Source: Streptomyces spiralis
GTDB lineage: Bacteria > Actinomycetota > Actinomycetes > Streptomycetales > Streptomycetaceae
Direction of reading: 5' to 3'
Length of the DNA: 54,847 nucleotides
Assembly: GCF_014654675.1 (NCBI RefSeq)
Contig: NZ_BNBC01000036.1
Span: 9,303 to 64,149, forward strand
The notes under the pieces are model-generated. The model made no database searches. It saw only the letters and a program-made list of their open reading frames with translations, and was not told where the DNA came from. Of the stretch, positions 48,317 to 54,847 are shown piece after piece; the stretch's first letter is position 1; each line of letters starts with the position of its first letter. The position numbers and the translations under genes were made by a program.

Positions 48317-50994
48317 CTACCGCAGCCCCCGCCCCGACTCCAGCACCTCGCGAGCCTGGGCGACCAGTCCGTCCGCGCCGCAGGAGCGCGCCAGCGCCAG
48401 TCCGCGTTCGAGTTCGGCGACCGAACGGGAGGCGATGCCGTACTCGACGCGGGCGGCGGCGTGTTCGTACTGGCACGGGGACGCTTCGAGGTAGGTGACG
48501 GCCTGGGCGGCCAGGCGGACGGCGCGCTGGCCGGTCTCCAGGGCGGCGGCGCAGCGCAGTGCCTCTCCTATCGCGGTGTCGGTGCCGAACCGCTCGGCCT
48601 GGCGGCGGACGTCGGCTGCGAGCCGGGCGGCCCGGGCCGGTCCTCGGCGGCCAGGGCGCGGGCGAGGTCGGCCGCCCAGGGCACCATCACCGGGTTGTGG
48701 TGGCCGCGCAGGGCCGCCGCCTTCTCGGCCGCCTCCAGTTCGTTGACGCCGTCCTTGGTGTGGCCGACGGCGAGCAGGAGTCGGCCGCGGACGCTGCGCG
48801 GGTCGGGGATCACGATGGTGGACGGGTAGGGCGGGGCGAACCCGTACCGCTCGGCGACCTCCCAGGCCTCCTCGGCGTGGCCGCGGGCGAGCAGCGTGTC
48901 GACGAGGTTGCAGGTGGCGGTCCAGTACAGGGGAAGCCCGCGGCCGACCCGCTCGGCGAGCCGCAGTGACTCGCGCAGCGCCGCCTCCGCCTCCCTCAGC
49001 CGGCCGCGCCTGCGGTGGCCGAGGCCGACGTAGGCGTGTGCGAGGGCGAGGTGGCCGCCGCTCCAGCCGGCGGTCTCGTAGGCGCGCAGTGCCTCGGTGT
49101 AGAGGGTCTCGGCCCGGTCGAGGCGGTCGCTGTAGGCGTAGGCGCTGGCGAGCATCAGCAGCAGTTCGATGCCCCACTCGGTGTCGGTCCAGCCGAGGCC
49201 GGGGGCGAGGCGGCCGTTGACGAGGGCGCGGTCGCACAGTTCGACGACCTCCTCGGCGTTCTCGCCGCGGGTCATGGCGTCGAAGCCGCGCAGGATCAGC
49301 AGGGCCCGCTCGGAGTTGTCGCGTCCGGTGCAGCCGGCGGCGAGTTCGGCGAGGTGCTCGGAGCGGCCCGATGAGATCGTCTCCCCGGCGTGCAGGCCCT
49401 CCCACATGTACTGCACGGCGTGCAGGCGTAGCCGGGTGGGTCCGGGTGCGTGGCGGGCGGCCTCGGCCTCGACCGTGCGGACGGCCTCCTCCAGCTGGTT
49501 GTTGTGGAGCAGGGCCTGGGAGAGCCGCCACACGGCGTCGACCCGGGTGTCGCCGTCAAGGCCGGGCATGCTCAGGGCCAGTTGGAGGTGCTCGATGGTG
49601 GTGGCGGGGGCGGTCAGGAGGGTGGCGCAGCCCAGTTCGTAGAGCACCCGGGCGTGCACGTCCGGGGTGGGCGGTTCCAGCAGGGCACGCTCCAGGCAGC
49701 GCCGGGCCGCGTCGGGGGCGCCGACGGCGAGGTGTTCGCGGGCGGCCTTGCGCAGCTGTTCGACGAGTTCCTCGTCGTCGTCCGGGTGGACCTGGAGCAG
49801 GTGCCGGGAGGCCGCGGCGGCGCCGTACCCGGAGTCGGTGACGACCTGGGCGGCGATGCCGTGCATGGCGGTGCGCAGGGCGTCCGGGATGGAGTCGTAG
49901 ACGGCGGTGGCGATGAGCGGGTGCACGAACTCCAGCTCCGCCTCGCCGCCGCGGGCGGTCGCCGGGTCGGGTTCGGTGAGGATGCGGGCGCCGCGCAGCA
50001 GGTCGGCGCAGCGCAGCGCGTCGTCGCGGCCCATGGTGGCGAGCCGGGCGACGAGGTCCACGGAGATGCCGGTGCCCAGGATGGCGGCGGCCCAGGCGAA
50101 CCGGGTGGCGTCGATGCCGAGTTCCTCCAGGCGCGCGACGAGTCCGCCGCCGCGGGCCGCGCGGTTCAGGTCGCGCAGTTCTCCGGCCCTGGCCTCGACG
50201 GGTTCGAGTTCGCTGTCGTGCACCTTGGCGAGGAGTTCGACGGTCTCGTAGGGGTTGCCGCCGGTGACGGCCCACACCTCGCGGCAGAACGGGGCGTCCG
50301 CGTGCGGGCCGAGGGCGGTGCGGGTGAGTCCGGCGGTGGCCTCGGGGGTCAGGGCGCTCAGGGTGCTCACGCCCGCGGCGGCGGCGACCGCGTCCAGCCG
50401 CTGGGCGCTCTGCCCGCTCACCTCGCCGGGCCTGCGGGTCACCACGACCAGGACGGACAGGTCGTCGAGGCGTTCGGCGAACGCGGCGAGCCAGCGCAGG
50501 GTCTCCTCGTCGGCCCAGTGGGCGTCGTCGATCATCAGCACCAGGGGCCAGTCGCGCTTCGCCAGCCGGCGCACCGCGGCGACCAGGCCGTCGCACACGC
50601 CCTGCGGGTCCGCCTGCCGGTCGCCGGGTTCCGCTATGCCGAGGGCGGGCCCGGCGATGCCGTACCAGTCGCCGAGGTAGTCGCGGGCCTCCTCCGGCAT
50701 CAGCGTTATCAGGGCGGGCTGCAGCAACTGCCGTACCACGTTGAACGGGACGGAGCGCAGGATCTCGCCGCCGCGCGCCGACCACACGGTGCAGCCGCGC
50801 TTCTCGGCGATCCGCCGGGTCTCGGCCAGCAGGGCGGTCTTGCCGAGTCCGGCCTCGCCCTGGAAGACCAGCAGCCCTCCGGTGGACGAGCGGTCGGAGC
50901 ACAGTGTGTCCACCGCGCGCCGGACGGCGGTGACTTCCTCGTCGCGCTCCCACAGGGAAGCCGAGGCGGCCGCACCCGACCGTACCTCCGTCAT
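48317..50994 (-). pseudogene. LAL-like AAA ATPase/TPR protein, broken by a one-base frameshift and lacking an HTH
   Basis: Large STAND-type ATPase of about 892 codons. The N terminus has Walker A GEAGLGKTALLAE and Walker B LVLMIDDAHWADEETLRWL, and the rest is a chain of helical TPR-like repeats, as in large LuxR-type regulators. The frame from ATG 50994 is lost at about 48624-48635; the right continuation (RLAADVRRQAERFGTDTAIG ... AREVLESGRGLR) is one base off and ends at 48317. One missing C/G in the GGGCGGCCCGGG region explains it. No LuxR helix-turn-helix follows, so even when repaired it would be an ATPase without its own DNA-binding domain. Real lesion or sequencing error cannot be told apart. 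Confidence 0.82.
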
Positions 50995-51555
50995 CCCGCT
51001 ACCTCCCCAAGTCGCCCGAACGACGTACGGATCCCGAGCCTAGTCCCCGGACCGCCGCGACGGAGGCCGGTCCGGGCACCTGCTGCCGTGTCGGGTGATC
51101 TACGGCACGGCCCGACGACGCGCCGACCCCGCGACCTGCGCGGCACGGGGATGCCTTGTCAACAATCAGCCGTCAACATCCGTGCCCCGCACGGACTTTC
51201 GCGGCGACCGGACACCCGGGGCGGCCGTCTCATCCGGCTTCCACACCGGTCCGGTGGGCGGCCGACTGACGGTCTTCGAGACGGTCTCGGTCCGCTGGGC
51301 GGCCCTCTCATCCGGTGTGCGCGGCGGTCGCGGTCCGGCGGAGGACCACTCGCCCGGCTCCCGCGGCGGTCACGCCCGGCGGACGGCCCACACACCCAGC
51401 TCTCCCGACAGCTTCGGTCCGGCGGACGGCCCACTCACCCGGCTCTCGGGGCGGCCCAGTCCGGCAGACGGCCCGCGCACCCGATCTCGCGGGGGTCGCG
51501 GTCCGAGGGGCGGCCCTCTCATCCGGCTTTCACCGAGGCCTCATACGGTGGGGGC
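50995..51555. other. 561-base intergenic region with tandem repeat array
   Basis: Divergent space between the LAL-like gene and the DUF2510 gene. The first 220 bases show nothing recognised; 51218-51540 is a 42-bp tandem array (separate entry). Long open frames crossing it on both strands are by-products of a 42-base (14-codon) period and lack ribosome sites. Confidence 0.6.
51218..51540. repeat. degenerate 42-bp tandem repeat, eight units
   Basis: Units begin near 51218, 51255, 51297, 51339, 51380, 51423, 51465 and 51507, with 41-43 base spacing apart from the first (37). The conserved part of each is GGCGGCCC-ACTCACCCGGCT-like, followed by a variable middle and a GGTCCGG end. Best-matching neighbours are units 5, 6 and 7. 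It ends 15 bases before the DUF2510 gene start, so it covers that promoter region. Confidence 0.7.
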
Positions 51556-52656
51556 ATGACGCAGGTGACTCCCCCCGGGTGGTACCCCGACCCGGGGCAG
51601 ACAAGTGACGGTCCCGCCACCGAGCGCTGGTGGGACGGTAAGGCATGGACGGACCGGACCCGCCCCGCCGGGTCGGGCACCGTATGGGGTCCGCCGGCGC
51701 AGCCGCCCGCGGCAGAGCCCGGGTACGCGGGGCAGCCGGGACAGCCCGAGCAGCCGGGGTATTCCGGCTCTCCTGGGTATCCGGGGTACCCGGTGTATCC
51801 GGGGTATCCGGGGTATCCGGGTCAGCCGCCGGCGCGGCGGCGCGGGGTGCGTACGGGTGTCGCCGTCGTGCTGGCCGCCGCGGTGCTGGCGAGCATCGGG
51901 GTCGGGGTGTACGCGCTGAGCAAGGACGACGGCGGGAGCGGCAACCGGGCCGGTTCGCACCAGGGCCCGGGCGGGCAGGGCGGCTCCGGCGGGCAGGAGG
52001 GTTCCGGCGGCGGAGGCGGGCCGTTCGGCGGCCCCGGCGGGGACGGCGGGGACGGCGGCCAGGGCGGCTCCGGAGGGTCTGGGGATTCGGGAGGCTCCGG
52101 CGGCAGCCCGTCCGAGGCGCCGAAGATACGGAGCGGGTCGGTCACCGACCAGGCCAGCGGCATCAGCCTGCCCATACCCGACGGCTGGTACGGCCAGCAG
52201 CTCGGCATGGGCGCCCAGGTCACCTCGGACGACTCCTACAAGTGCCCCGGCGACACCAGCGCCGACTGCACCAAGGGCGGCGCGTACTCGGCGCCCGCGC
52301 TGCTGCTCGGGACCAGGGGCGAGACGGCCGAGGAGGTCGCCAAGGCCGACATCGCGGCGAACGCCAAGGAGTCCTACGGCGGCAAGTCCTACGGCGCGAT
52401 CACCTCGCACCAGGTGCTGGCCTCCAAGGAAGTGACCGTGGCCGGCCAGAAGGGCTACCTGGTGCGCTGGAAGGCGGTCACCGAGAAGGGCTCCGACGGA
52501 TATGTGGAGTCCCTTGCCTTCCCGTCCCCGGCGGACTCCCGCCGCCTGGTCGTGGTCCGCTTCGGCGTGGACGTCTCCGAACAGCAGTCCGTGATCGACG
52601 ACATCACCCGCGGCATCAAGGTGTCCTCGGGCGGCGGCAGCGGCCAGAACGTCTGA
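51556..52656 (+). CDS. DUF2510-domain membrane-anchored protein
   Basis: 366-residue protein. Residues 4-40 are a DUF2510 module (PPGWYPDPGQTSDGPATERWWDGKAWTD), then a Pro/Gly/Tyr repeat region (GYPGYPVYPGYPGYPG), basic RRRGVRTG, one transmembrane helix (VAVVLAAAVLASIGVGVYAL), an extended Gly/Ser/Gln low-complexity linker of about 70 residues and a C-terminal globular domain of about 170 residues with two cysteines (YKCPGDTSADC). Topology: N terminus inside, C-terminal domain outside. Function unknown. ATG 51556. Confidence 0.85.
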   Translation: MTQVTPPGWYPDPGQTSDGPATERWWDGKAWTDRTRPAGSGTVWGPPAQPPAAEPGYAGQPGQPEQPGYSGSPGYPGYPVYPGYPGYPGQPPARRRGVRTGVAVVLAAAVLASIGVGVYALSKDDGGSGNRAGSHQGPGGQGGSGGQEGSGGGGGPFGGPGGDGGDGGQGGSGGSGDSGGSGGSPSEAPKIRSGSVTDQASGISLPIPDGWYGQQLGMGAQVTSDDSYKCPGDTSADCTKGGAYSAPALLLGTRGETAEEVAKADIAANAKESYGGKSYGAITSHQVLASKEVTVAGQKGYLVRWKAVTEKGSDGYVESLAFPSPADSRRLVVVRFGVDVSEQQSVIDDITRGIKVSSGGGSGQNV

Positions 52657-52672
52657 TCCGGCCGGATGTTCG

Positions 52673-52720
52673 CCGGCCGGGTGGGGTCCCTGTCCGCTCA
52701 GAGGGACACCACCCGGCCGG
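52673..52720. terminator. bidirectional terminator between DUF2510 and TetR genes
   Basis: CCGGCCGGGTGG (52673-52684) pairs with CCACCCGGCCGG (52709-52720), and TCCCT (52687-52691) with AGGGA (52702-52706), with small internal loops and a 10-base apex. It sits between two convergent stops (52656 and 52797). No T-run. Confidence 0.72.
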
Positions 52721-52796
52721 GGTGCGCGCCGCCCCCGTCCCCACGGTGCGGCGCGAGCAGGTCACCGTCCAGTCATCCCGTGGACGGCGGCCTGGG

Positions 52797-53414
52797 TCAT
52801 GGGGTGAGGCCGAGTGCGGGCAGCACGGCGGCCTCCACGAACCGGACCAGATAGTCCGGGTCGGCGTACTCTCCCTCCAGCACGGGCCGGATGCGCAGGA
52901 CGCCGAACATCTGCGCGGGCACGTACTCCAGCGCCGGGTTGTCGGCGCGGACCTCTCCGCGTTCGACCCCGCGCTGCAGGATCTCCCGCAGCGCGGCGAG
53001 TTCCGGCTCGACCAGCGTCTCGCGCAGGGCCTGCTTCAGCTCCCGGTCCTGCAGCATCGCGTGACCGAGGGCCTGCAGAAGCCGGGTGTCGTTGCCCGAC
53101 CACTCGCCCGCGGCGCGCGCCGCCTGCCGCAGGTCCTCGGCGAGCGAGCCGGTGTCGATGCCCGTGAACCTCGTGCGCCGGTTGGCGCGCAGCGCGGCCA
53201 CCACGAACTGCGGCTTGTTCTTCCACTGCCGGTAGAGCGTGGACTTGCTGCAGCGGGTGCTGGCGGCGACGCCCTCCATGGTGACGGCGTCATAGCCGCA
53301 CTCGCGGATCTGTTCGAGGACGGCGTCGAAGAACTCCCGCTCACGCGCGGGCGTGATCTTGGAGCGGCGCGAGGAGGCGACCGATTCCGGTTCGTCCGCG
53401 GCCTGCGACGTCAT
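52797..53414 (-). CDS. TetR family transcriptional regulator
   Basis: Regulator of 205 residues. The N-terminal HTH (FFDAVLEQIRECGYDAVTMEGVAASTRCSKSTLYRQWKNK in parts) is typical TetR; the C-terminal ligand domain is of the TetR_C type with WSGNDTRLLQALGHAML. ATG 53414 with GGAG 7 bases upstream; an in-frame GTG is at 53417. It is divergent from the PAP2 gene, and the 193 bases between hold a strong inverted repeat, so it most likely represses itself and that operon. Confidence 0.9.
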   Translation of the reverse strand: MTSQAADEPESVASSRRSKITPAREREFFDAVLEQIRECGYDAVTMEGVAASTRCSKSTLYRQWKNKPQFVVAALRANRRTRFTGIDTGSLAEDLRQAARAAGEWSGNDTRLLQALGHAMLQDRELKQALRETLVEPELAALREILQRGVERGEVRADNPALEYVPAQMFGVLRIRPVLEGEYADPDYLVRFVEAAVLPALGLTP

Positions 53415-53491
53415 CACTCTTCTCCTCGCTCGTGTTCCGGCGGCGCTCCGGCCGCTCTCCAGTGTGGCGCGTCAGGTGTGAGGCATTCGAT

Positions 53492-53561
53492 CGATACGCC
53501 AGTGTACCGGTACCTGACCGTATCGGTACACTGGCGTATCGGTACGCTATCGTATCGATGC
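53492..53561. promoter_or_regulatory. TetR operator cluster: 18-bp inverted repeat plus 16-bp phased direct repeats
   Basis: CGATACGCCAGTGTACCG (53492-53509) is perfectly repeated in inverse at 53524-53541 (14-base spacer). In addition CGTATCGGTACRC occurs at 53519 and 53535 and, shortened to CGTATCGATGC, at 53551, each 16 bases apart. The spacer holds the palindrome GGTACC. This is by far the most AT-containing and structured site in the region and fits several TetR dimers. Confidence 0.72.
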
Positions 53562-53610
53562 TGCGGTACAGCCGCACACACACGCACACCGCCAGCGAGG
53601 GGGCCGGGGC

Positions 53611-54411
53611 ATGACTTCCCGAACCGAGGCCGCCGCAGTGGGTCCCGACCGGCCCGCCCGGCCTCCGCTCGTGCGCGAGCTCCTGCTCGTCACGGGTCTG
53701 TTCCTCGTCTACAAGCTGGGCCGGCAGCTCGCCGCCGACCACACCGGAGAGGCGTTCCGCAACGCCCACCACGTGTGGGACCTGGAGCGGGCCTTCCACC
53801 TGCCCGGCGAGGGCTCGGTCCAGTCCCTGCTGCTGCACGGCGACACCCTCGTGCACGTGGCGAACGCCTACTACGCGACCGTGCATTTCCCGGCCACCGC
53901 GGGCCTGCTGATCTGGCTCTATCTGCGCCGTCCGGCGCACTACATCTGGACGCGCCGCGTGCTCGCCGGCGTGACGGCCGCGGCCCTGGTGCTGCATCTG
54001 ACGTTCCCGCTGGCCCCGCCGCGCATGCTGGCGGAGGCCGGCCTGATCGACACCGCGCGCGTCTTCGGGCCGTCGGTGTACGGACCGCCGAAGACCGACC
54101 ACCTCTCCAACCAGTTCGCGGCGATGCCCTCGCTCCACTTCGGCTGGGCGCTCATGGTGGCCATCGCCCTCATCGTCGCCACCACCTCCCGCCTGCGCTG
54201 GCTGTGGCTGCTCCACCCACTGCTCACCCTGCTGGTCATCGTGGGCACCGCGAACCACTACTGGCTCGACGCGGTGGCGGCGACGGCGCTGCTCGGCCTC
54301 GCCCTCGCGGTGATACCGCTGCCGCACCGCCCGGTGGCCACCGCCGCCGGACGCAGCCGGCGGACGTCCGTACCGGCCGAGCAGAACGCCCTGGTGGGAG
54401 CGGCCCGATGA
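53611..54411 (+). CDS. PAP2-family membrane phosphatase
   Basis: Integral membrane lipid phosphatase or phosphotransferase of 266 residues with about six helices. The acid-phosphatase motifs are seen as PSLHFGWA (C2, catalytic His) and NHYWLDAVAA (C3, His and Asp), with a C1-like PLAPPRML upstream, as in Aur1/inositol-phosphorylceramide synthase-like PAP2 proteins. ATG 53611 has GAGGGGG 8 bases ahead. It is coupled to the next membrane gene by an ATGA overlap. Substrate unknown; probably polyprenyl or glycerolipid phosphate. Confidence 0.88.
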   Translation: MTSRTEAAAVGPDRPARPPLVRELLLVTGLFLVYKLGRQLAADHTGEAFRNAHHVWDLERAFHLPGEGSVQSLLLHGDTLVHVANAYYATVHFPATAGLLIWLYLRRPAHYIWTRRVLAGVTAAALVLHLTFPLAPPRMLAEAGLIDTARVFGPSVYGPPKTDHLSNQFAAMPSLHFGWALMVAIALIVATTSRLRWLWLLHPLLTLLVIVGTANHYWLDAVAATALLGLALAVIPLPHRPVATAAGRSRRTSVPAEQNALVGAAR

Positions 54412-54847
54412 GCCCCGCCGCCATGCTCGCCGTGGTCCTCTCGCTGTTCTCGGCCGTCGCCTACGCGGCCGCCGCGGTCGCCCAGGAACGGCTCGCCGCG
54501 CGTACGGCGGGCTCGGGCACGCTGCGACTGCTGCGCTCGGGCGCGTGGTGGTGGGCCGTGGCGCTGAACGGATCGGCGGCACTGCTGCACGTCGTGGCCC
54601 TCAAGTACGGGCCGCTGACCGTGGTCCAGCCGCTCGGCGCGCTCACCCTGGTGGCCGCCGTGCCGATGGGAGCGCGGATGGCGGGGCGCCGGGTCGCGGC
54701 GGGCGAGTGGCGCGGCACGGCGCTCACCCTGCTGGGACTGGGCGCGCTGCTCGTGGCGGCGTCCGGGCCCGCGCCCGAGCAGGTGCTCAGTCCGGCCGAG
54801 GCGCTGACGGTCGCGGGCGCCACCGCCGTCCTGATCGGCGCGCTGTC
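54408..54847 (+). CDS. multi-helix membrane protein, DMT/EamA-like (3' end outside window)
   Basis: Visible 146 residues hold about five hydrophobic helices (LAVVLSLFSAVAYAAAAVAQ, WWWAVALNGSAALLHVVALK, LTVVQPLGALTLVAAVPMGA, ALTLLGLGALLVAAS and the last started). The pattern of short helices with a QPLG-type motif resembles DMT superfamily transporters. ATG 54408 overlaps the PAP2 stop, so both belong to the TetR-controlled operon. The gene runs off the window end. Confidence 0.8.
   Translation, partial: MSPAAMLAVVLSLFSAVAYAAAAVAQERLAARTAGSGTLRLLRSGAWWWAVALNGSAALLHVVALKYGPLTVVQPLGALTLVAAVPMGARMAGRRVAAGEWRGTALTLLGLGALLVAASGPAPEQVLSPAEALTVAGATAVLIGAL

Noticed and set aside
51095..51559. plus-strand 154-codon frame in the repeat array
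   Set aside because: No ribosome site; residue pattern follows the 42-base repeat and changes with reading frame equally on both strands.
49450..52656. 1068-codon plus-strand open frame
   Set aside because: Its first 1.5 kb is antisense to the LAL-like gene and its middle is the 42-bp repeat array; only the part from 51556 has protein-like features and a start signal.

Overview
This is a GC-rich chromosomal stretch of an actinobacterium, almost certainly Streptomyces or a close relative. The evidence is strong third-position G/C bias, many GTG and a few TTG starts with GGAG-type ribosome binding sites, and Streptomyces-type genes: an SsgA-like sporulation protein, a WhiB-like protein, an LPFR peptide, a DUF5941 protein and a pcaV-pcaIJ..HGBL cluster. 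No tRNA, rRNA, CRISPR array or prophage was seen. From memory of the family, gene content and order resemble the S. coelicolor interval that carries pca, ssgD and idi; I could not check this by alignment.

Layout. (1) 1-6762, minus strand: a seven-gene set for a cell-surface phosphopolymer or phospho-glycolipid. It holds a DUF5941/CDP-alcohol phosphotransferase, a LicC-like nucleotidyltransferase, a glycerol-1-phosphate-dehydrogenase-like enzyme, a second CDP-alcohol phosphotransferase, a family 2 glycosyltransferase and a TagGH-type ABC exporter. (2) 7250-12509: cation-efflux transporter, idi, a HATPase anti-sigma-like protein, enoyl-CoA hydratase, a DJ-1/GlxA pair and an LPFR peptide. (3) 12654-23057: Tex, a 70-residue conserved-looking protein, an ABC-F ATPase, D-amino-acid oxidase, secreted M1 peptidase, macrodomain protein, amino-acid permease and a MerR regulator. 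(4) 23067-29101: an acyl-CoA catabolic operon (racemase, thiolase, hydratase/dehydrogenase) with a divergent saccharopine-dehydrogenase-like reductase. (5) 29140-36545: endonuclease V, a small basic protein, ssgD, a second ABC-F gene with a long leader that looks like a ribosome-controlled attenuator, dimethylargininase, acyl-ACP desaturase with three phased operator palindromes, a WhiB-like protein and a double-VOC protein. (6) 36574-41281: a frameshifted LacI regulator, a 193-bp MITE-like element, a LigD-type polymerase and LigC ligase pair, and a zinc alcohol dehydrogenase. (7) 41388-47415: the protocatechuate (beta-ketoadipate) cluster pcaV / pcaI-J-H-G-B-L, with only a 30-codon remnant of a thiolase (pcaF) left between pcaJ and pcaH. 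(8) 47479-54847: SDR, a frameshifted LAL-like ATPase without an HTH, a 42-bp tandem-repeat array, a DUF2510 protein, and a TetR / PAP2 / membrane-protein locus with an 18-bp inverted-repeat operator.

The most interesting points are the phosphopolymer cluster with an archaeal-type glycerol-1-phosphate dehydrogenase homologue, the uORF-containing leader of the second ABC-F gene, the pcaF deletion scar, three arrays of phased palindromes or repeats that look like TetR-type operators, a nearly identical 17-bp motif upstream of two CoA-metabolism loci, and degenerate 19-22 bp (or 42 bp) tandem repeats in four intergenic spaces. Two genes (LacI, LAL-like) are each broken by one missing base in a C/G run, so consensus errors are a live alternative there.
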